Of a stretch of DNA of 20,477 nucleotides, positions 17,001 through 20,477 are shown piece by piece; position 1 is the first letter of the stretch, and each line of letters starts with the position of its first letter. The notes under the pieces were generated by a model. It ran no database searches. It worked only from the letters and a program-made list of their open reading frames with translations, and had not been told where the DNA came from. The position numbers and the translations under genes were made by a program. The stretch is from HGM10836 sp964430375 (GTDB lineage: Bacteria; Bacillota_I; Bacilli_A; RF39; UBA660), in contig CAYSEZ010000010.1 in the NCBI GenBank assembly GCA_964430375.1, positions 1-20,477 of the forward strand, read 5' to 3'.

Positions 17001-17155
17001 AGTATAACTAAATTATTTACTGGAACACCAGATTTTACTTTTCTTAAAACTCTTTCTTTTAATACAGTAGTTTTACCAGATCCAGCACCCGCTGATACAA
17101 TAATATTAGTATTATCTTTATTAACAGCGAGTAATTGTTCATTAGTTAGTCCCAT
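14057..17155 (-). CDS. addA: AddA-type helicase-nuclease subunit (short form)
   Basis: 1032 aa; Bacillus AddA is about 1230. UvrD/RecB superfamily 1A helicase that with AddB unwinds and trims double-strand DNA ends for RecA loading. Motif I is SAGAGSGKTT (K28), motif II DEYQD (356-360), motif III GDIKQSIYRFR (381-391), motif V TIHKSKGLEF (714-723) and motif VI YVALTRAKEK (787-796). The C-terminal PD-(D/E)xK nuclease has H910 in YGNYMHYLF, D973 in GFIDLLL, the D986-Y987-K988 core and Q1000 in QLKGY. The start ATG is 6 nt after AGGAGG and overlaps the addB end by 14 nt. The helicase and nuclease motifs are intact, so the shortening lies in the linking regions. PcrA or another UvrD protein is excluded by the nuclease domain. 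Confidence 0.95.
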   Translation of the reverse strand: MGLTNEQLLAVNKDNTNIIVSAGAGSGKTTVLKERVLRKVKSGVPVNNLVILTFTNNAASEMKERIRNIILNNEEVKDKVNEIDSAYITTFDSYAGSIVKKYNYLLNISKNFSIIDSSLIEIEKSKILDNIFEELYTSDEEFKNFIKDFCTKDDKEIRKSILNIYNKYINLINKDFINNIDYFYTKDYIDSIYTKYEEIIFNKRDSISNLLDLLEDETNDIDKVEINKEKTINFKECTKLDDLILYKDFRLCPNTKELYTEEGVKIKEKISEELKYLKSMLIFTKKELIDNYNKTYDYVKVIVKIIKLLDEEVKTFKEKNNTYEFIDISFKAIELVKNYPSIRKEIKYSINEIMIDEYQDNNDIQEEFISYIQNNNVYCVGDIKQSIYRFRNANPYIFKSKYDSYIDENIGYRIDLNKNFRSRNEVVNNINLIFNILMDDDIGGAKYKEEHQMIFGNTSYNSLLEENYDMEILSYTNDNKKFNKNEVEAFIIAEDIRNKIDNKFKVTTYIDNKMTLKDITYSDIAILVDKSTDFELLKKVLEYKGIPCSIYKDINIKDDDEIYILKNIINLLICIKNKNYDNSFKHYFTSISRSYLFNIDDDKIYKTIINKNYYETILYKKCEKLVNKIDSLSVKDLLYLIIEEFDFYNKLITVGSIDERLTKLEYFIENCDSLNNLGMSIYEISNYFTEVLNSDNDIKMNINNYDSNSVKIMTIHKSKGLEFNLIYLPYLYSNFTKNKDNSKFKLSNNYGILSSYNNEGIGKPFTFFLEDEKEKREELGEKIRLFYVALTRAKEKIIMINNFDEKIESKDYLDYEDKLKIKSYSDILCLLKNKLNKYIRNIDNIDLTKDYNLIKNNNYKEYINRNDLVIKTNDIEIDNNIIENKHFSKTLNKLIDSSLQNNLDYGNYMHYLFEVYNFKNNNIDDLPISDKEKVYLNNFLSLKELKDIKDASIYKEHEIYFEKDGDIYHGFIDLLLVYKDHIDIIDYKLTNIDSIEYNKQLKGYKEYIENKFNLKTNTYLYSINDNILKKVS

Positions 17156-19475
17156 AAGAGTCCTCCTTTATTTCATCTTTATAATTAAAGTCTTCAACTT
17201 TTCTGTAGCAGATATCTTTATATTCACAAAATTTACATCCATCTATAATATTAGATACTTTAATAGGATGTATATCAAAATTACCATTTGAGATATTATC
17301 TAAAGCATTATTTATTAAACTATTAGTTAACTCATATAAATTTTCTAATTCATCTTCACTAATCATTATTTTATCATTATAAAAACTTCCATCTTTTTTA
17401 ATTTTTAATTTATTTATTACATTAGAATTTTCAAAAGTTTTATCAAACTTAATAATTTTATCTTTATTATCTAGTGTTAAACCATCTAATTTTAAAGCAT
17501 CTTCTTTTTGTTTTAAATAATCTAACTTTTCCTTATAACTACTTTTACTATTTAATATATGTTGTAAGTATATACCACATATATTATAATCTTTATTAAA
17601 GTTTTTAACTAAATAAATATAAATAGGTAACTGTAGATACATTCCATATTCAAAGTATTTTCTATCTATATAAGTAGAACCTGTTTTATAATCAATAATT
17701 ATTATATCGTTATCACTTATTAATATTTTATCTATAAAACCTTTTATTTTAGTTTTAATTTTATTATTTTCTATATCTAATTCAATTCTTTGTTCTTTTA
17801 AAGTTTCTTTATGAGTAGAATATTTATATTGTTTTCTTATAGTATTAATAATAAAGTGTATTTCTTCTTTTAAAAGTTCTATAAAGAATTTATCTTTATT
17901 AGTAAAATTAAATTCATTATTATTTATATATTCATAATAAGTTTTATCTATATCTAAATCAGTATCAATACATTTTTCAAGCACATAATGTAGTAGGGAT
18001 CCTATATAAGTAGTAAACTTAGTTTCAAATTCACTTATTTTTAATATATTAGAAACATAAAACTTAAATGGACATTCATAGTAAGAAGATATATTAGAGT
18101 ATGATAAGTTTAGAGTATTATCTATATTTTCTATTAAAAAATTATTATCTATCATTTTATACTTATTATTATAACTTAAATACTTTATATTATAATTACT
18201 ATATAATATATCAAGTATATCATCAGATATATTATATTTAATTAAATTATCTATCTTTCTAGCAAGTAATATTTTATTAAAACTATCACTATATATAGAA
18301 TAAGTATTATCTATTTCTTTAATAGTTAAATAGTCATTATCTATTAAATAATTAGTTTTAGATTCATTATTACAAGTTATATATAAGTTTTTAATATTTT
18401 TTATAATATTAAAATATATATCTTTTATAACTTCATTATATTTACTAGTTTTATCTATAAATATAGGTTTAATATTATCAGTTAAATAATCCTCATCTTT
18501 TTTAAGTTTTGGATAATTATCATCAAAACTAATTAAAAACACATATTCATCATCATTAATAGTATCATTTAATAAATCAATATTTTTAACTTCATATTTT
18601 AATTTTTCTTTACTTATTTTTTTCTTTTTTAATTCTTCAGTTAATAAATCTTTAATTAATAATTTATTTTCTATAAAAGTATATTTATTTAAAATATTAA
18701 TTATTTTATCATATATATCTTTATTATATTTATTATTTAGATTAAAATTATCCTTTAATAAATCTAAAGTAATATTAATATCACTATTTAAGTTGTCAAT
18801 AAAAAATTTACCTATATTACTTTTATAAATACTAGAATTATTATTAAAAGAGTAGGGAATATTATATAAATTAAAGATATGTTTTATAGTAAAATCATAT
18901 TCTTTTTTATAATTAGATATATATATTTTATCTAAAGATATTCCTTTATTTAATAAACCTTTAATACTTTCACATATAAAACTAATTTCATCATACATAG
19001 TATTAAATTTATATATATTATGTTTATAAGTTTTATAAGTTTTATCTATTATTTTAATATTAATTATATTATCTATTTTACTTAATAAATATTTATTAAA
19101 TGAAGATATATAATCAAAATTATATACTATTAAATTATCATAATTTTTTAATAAATTAATAAACAATTTATCATATATTAATTTATTATTAGAATCTAAA
19201 TCTTCTTTTAATTCTCTTAAAAAGTTCATTTTTTCATTATTTGAGTTATCTATATAATATAAATTTTTTATGTATTCTAAAGCTATTTCATATTTAATAT
19301 TATATTTATTCATTACATAGTAAATAGTTTCATTATTATAATCAAATAATATACTTTTCTTTAGATCATTAAAAGATAATATTTTAATATTCTTAAAAGT
19401 GTTATTTTCTATTTCTTTTAATATTTTTTCTTTTATTATATTAGGAATTATTAGTATTATATTATCTATATTCAT
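17142..19475 (-). CDS. addB: AddB-type nuclease subunit with 4Fe-4S motif (short form)
   Basis: 777 aa; Bacillus AddB is about 1166. The C-terminal half is diagnostic: SYSNISSYYECPFKFY (from about 458) gives C468, and CKFCEYKDIC gives C747, C750 and C756 (C-x2-C-x5-C), together the four iron-sulfur ligands. Between them the nuclease core has H496, D582 in KGFIDKIL, D595-Y596-K597 in IIDYKTGS, and Q615 in YLQLPIY. The N-terminal part (about 1-455) corresponds to the inactivated helicase region that reads Chi; no Walker A is seen and it is much shorter and very Asn/Ile/Lys-rich. The start is placed at ATG 19475 because GGTGG (19481-19485) lies 5 nt upstream; an in-frame ATG at 19487 has no site. 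It precedes addA with overlap, the usual addBA order. Confidence 0.92.
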   Translation of the reverse strand: MNIDNIILIIPNIIKEKILKEIENNTFKNIKILSFNDLKKSILFDYNNETIYYVMNKYNIKYEIALEYIKNLYYIDNSNNEKMNFLRELKEDLDSNNKLIYDKLFINLLKNYDNLIVYNFDYISSFNKYLLSKIDNIINIKIIDKTYKTYKHNIYKFNTMYDEISFICESIKGLLNKGISLDKIYISNYKKEYDFTIKHIFNLYNIPYSFNNNSSIYKSNIGKFFIDNLNSDINITLDLLKDNFNLNNKYNKDIYDKIINILNKYTFIENKLLIKDLLTEELKKKKISKEKLKYEVKNIDLLNDTINDDEYVFLISFDDNYPKLKKDEDYLTDNIKPIFIDKTSKYNEVIKDIYFNIIKNIKNLYITCNNESKTNYLIDNDYLTIKEIDNTYSIYSDSFNKILLARKIDNLIKYNISDDILDILYSNYNIKYLSYNNKYKMIDNNFLIENIDNTLNLSYSNISSYYECPFKFYVSNILKISEFETKFTTYIGSLLHYVLEKCIDTDLDIDKTYYEYINNNEFNFTNKDKFFIELLKEEIHFIINTIRKQYKYSTHKETLKEQRIELDIENNKIKTKIKGFIDKILISDNDIIIIDYKTGSTYIDRKYFEYGMYLQLPIYIYLVKNFNKDYNICGIYLQHILNSKSSYKEKLDYLKQKEDALKLDGLTLDNKDKIIKFDKTFENSNVINKLKIKKDGSFYNDKIMISEDELENLYELTNSLINNALDNISNGNFDIHPIKVSNIIDGCKFCEYKDICYRKVEDFNYKDEIKEDSYGTN

Positions 19476-19480
19476 TATTA

Positions 19481-19485
19481 CCACC
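19481..19485 (-). promoter_or_regulatory. addB ribosome binding site (decides the start)
   Basis: GGTGG on the minus strand, 5 nt before ATG 19475. It favours this start over the in-frame ATG at 19487. Confidence 0.6.
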
Positions 19486-19491
19486 ATATTT

Positions 19492-19520
19492 ATTATAATA
19501 TATTATTTGAATAGTTTCTA
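19492..19520 (-). promoter_or_regulatory. Possible addBA promoter
   Basis: On the minus strand, TAGAAA (19520-19515), 17-bp spacer, TATAAT (19497-19492). The -35 matches 4 of 6. The start would fall near 19485, leaving a very short leader that barely includes the ribosome site. Confidence 0.35.
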
Positions 19521-19528
19521 GATAAAGT

Positions 19529-19547
19529 AAAAAAAACTGGTTTTTTT
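19529..19547 (-). terminator. Weak A/T hairpin after the 225-aa gene
   Basis: A run of A (19529-19536), CTGG, then a run of T (19541-19547). On the minus strand it is an all-A/T stem with a CCAG loop and a trailing T tract. Without G-C pairs, termination is doubtful. Confidence 0.35.
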
Positions 19548-19574
19548 ATAAATGACTATTCTATATAGTACATT

Positions 19575-20252
19575 TTATTTACCAAGTTTTCTTCTTTTTA
19601 CATTTGCTTTGTTTGAAGTAGATACTATTTCATTTAACAGAGTATAAGCATTATTTGTATTTAAATTGTTACTAATTAATAATTTAAAATATAATCTTTG
19701 ATATATTTTAAAATATTGATTATTTTTACCCTTATTGTCTGATAAAATCAATGTTTTATGTGTATCAATAAATTTATTACATTCTTCTATACCTTTGATT
19801 TCGTATACCTTGCCATTATCTAAACTTCTAAAATAATATACTGCATCTATTTCGCCAGGATTTATATCAAATTTATCAATCCATATTATCGCACCAGTAG
19901 AAAAAGCTGCTTGTTTAGTACAAAAAAAGTAAATATCATTTGGATTTAACTCGAGATCATTGTTTTTGATCATAGTATAATAAATGATTTTTCTACCTGG
20001 TTTTACGTCAAATAAACTTAAGTAATCTAATAACTCATTATTTGATGTAAAAATATATTTTTCTTTAATAAGAGGAAGAAAATCTGAAGTTATATCTTCA
20101 TTATTTGATAACATCCTGTAGGTTAGTTCAGTAAGATACTTTTCATCTTTTAGTTTTCTGTTAAAAGCATTACCAATTTTTCTTGCTTTTTCTTCATTGT
20201 TACACTTTTCATTAATTATTCTTAATTTATTTTTTCTTTCAAATTCTAACAT
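19575..20252 (-). CDS. Unrecognised 225-aa cytoplasmic protein
   Basis: No signal peptide or membrane segment. The N-terminal part (1-80) is charged and helical; the middle (about 84-165) is predicted alpha/beta with KPGRKIIYYTMIK, DIYFFCTKQAAFSTGAIIWI and EIDAVYYFRSLDNGKVYEIKG; the C-terminal tail is basic (KANVKRRKLGK). D136 followed 14 residues later by E151-x-K153 fits the spacing of a PD-(D/E)xK nuclease core, but this alone is weak. AAGGGAGG (20259-20266), 6 nt before the ATG, and a good promoter show that it is a real, separately transcribed gene. It is less Asn/Ile-saturated than addBA beside it. The position next to addB may be chance. It could be a small nuclease, an accessory protein or a lineage-specific gene; I do not recognise it. 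Confidence 0.8.
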   Translation of the reverse strand: MLEFERKNKLRIINEKCNNEEKARKIGNAFNRKLKDEKYLTELTYRMLSNNEDITSDFLPLIKEKYIFTSNNELLDYLSLFDVKPGRKIIYYTMIKNNDLELNPNDIYFFCTKQAAFSTGAIIWIDKFDINPGEIDAVYYFRSLDNGKVYEIKGIEECNKFIDTHKTLILSDNKGKNNQYFKIYQRLYFKLLISNNLNTNNAYTLLNEIVSTSNKANVKRRKLGK

Positions 20253-20277
20253 AGTTAACCTCCCTTAAGTAATATAT

Positions 20278-20306
20278 ATTATATTTGTTTATTAATAAAA
20301 AATCAA
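20278..20306 (-). promoter_or_regulatory. Promoter of the 225-aa gene
   Basis: On the minus strand, TTGATT (20306-20301), 17-bp spacer, TATAAT (20283-20278). The start would be near 20271, leaving a leader of about 20 nt that carries AAGGGAGG. Confidence 0.8.
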
Positions 20307-20334
20307 TAATTTATAAAAATATAAAAAATTAAGT

Positions 20335-20403
20335 ATGAGTAAACATAAGATTTTTATAGAAAGAAGCAAAAAAATGTTACAGTTCAGTCAAGGAGATAGA
20401 TAA
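20335..20403 (+). CDS. Possible 22-codon small ORF or leader peptide
   Basis: ATG at 20335 opens a 22-codon frame (begins MSKHKIFIERSKK, ends QFSQGDR) that stops with TAA inside a plus-strand terminator hairpin. There is no good ribosome site or promoter before it. It could be a leader peptide, the remnant of a larger gene, or chance. Confidence 0.25.
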   Translation: MSKHKIFIERSKKMLQFSQGDR

Positions 20404-20420
20404 TTAAGTCTATCTTTTTT
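20394..20420 (+). terminator. Orphan plus-strand intrinsic terminator
   Basis: AGATAGAT (20394-20401) pairs with GTCTATCT (20408-20415) over AATTAA, with one G-U pair, and runs into TTTTTT to 20420. The upstream plus strand has no full gene: it faces the 225-aa gene, so this terminator ends either a small RNA or small ORF, or antisense transcription. From 20421 to the window end I see nothing firm. Confidence 0.7.
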
Positions 20421-20477
20421 AGTTACTATTTCTATAATACACTATTTTTTGATAAAATTTAAGACTATTTTTTCGTT

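Noticed and set aside
14057..20252. addBA plus the unknown gene as a new defence system
   Set aside because: AddAB is a standard repair enzyme here, the 225-aa gene has its own promoter, and no other defence signature is present.
20421..20465. Partial similarity by eye between 20421-20465 and 4153-4196 (TAGTTAC...TATAATAC...TTTTT)
   Set aside because: Too short and AT-rich to separate from chance; only a genome-wide repeat search could raise it.
1..20477. Alternative genetic code with TGA as Trp
   Set aside because: TGA is used as the stop of queA and the nfeD-like gene, and long frames have no internal TGA.

Overview
The window comes from a very AT-rich, low-GC Gram-positive bacterium using the standard genetic code: TGA is a stop (queA, the nfeD-like gene) and the long frames read through only TGG for Trp. 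A T-box thrS leader, a CIRCE/HrcA-type heat-shock operator, an LtaS-type polyglycerol-phosphate synthase, addB-addA order and strong AGGAGG-type ribosome binding sites all point to Bacillota. The extreme A/T, Asn/Ile/Lys/Asp-rich proteins and shortened versions of standard enzymes suggest a streamlined host-associated (gut-type) Bacilli-like lineage. That lineage guess is inference. No mobile element, CRISPR array, tRNA or rRNA gene was seen.

Layout. 1-189: T-box leader of thrS with antiterminator and terminator. 190-4109: thrS (without its TGS domain), queA and tgt, tightly packed on +. 4110-4348: intergenic, with phased A/T tracts, a tandem 10-bp repeat and a near-consensus promoter. 4349-6634: large secreted, membrane-anchored protein with a dockerin-like segment and a possible cohesin-like segment. 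6644-8578 (-): LtaS-family membrane enzyme, divergent from 8736-10223 (+), a membrane family-2 glycosyltransferase; the shared 157-bp gap holds two promoters and a perfect 12-bp inverted repeat. 10224-10577 (-): small three-helix membrane protein. 10659-12637 (+): nfeD-like, SPFH/band-7 and a Cys-containing anchored extracytoplasmic protein, probably one operon. 12804-13190: hsp20 behind CIRCE. 13320-14045: single-span protein with an acidic cytoplasmic tail. 14057-19475 (-): addB-addA, both shorter than usual. 19575-20252 (-): unrecognised 225-aa protein with its own promoter. 20307-20477: orphan plus-strand terminator preceded by a 22-codon frame.

How the parts fit. Much of the window serves translation (threonyl-tRNA synthesis and the two queuosine steps QueA and Tgt) and the cell envelope (LTA-type synthase, glycosyltransferase, NfeD/SPFH membrane-domain proteins, a surface protein). 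AddAB handles double-strand-break end processing and Hsp20 handles stress. Genes are compactly arranged: several intrinsic terminators are built over stop codons and at least two are shared by convergent genes. The clearest regulatory readings are the T-box (thrS, perhaps leaking into queA-tgt) and CIRCE (hsp20). Nothing here is convincingly a new multi-gene system. The best candidates for novelty are the dockerin-like surface protein with its unusual upstream DNA, the inverted repeat between ltaS-like and GT2 genes, the TGS-less ThrRS, and the unknown 225-aa gene with the orphan terminator next to it.
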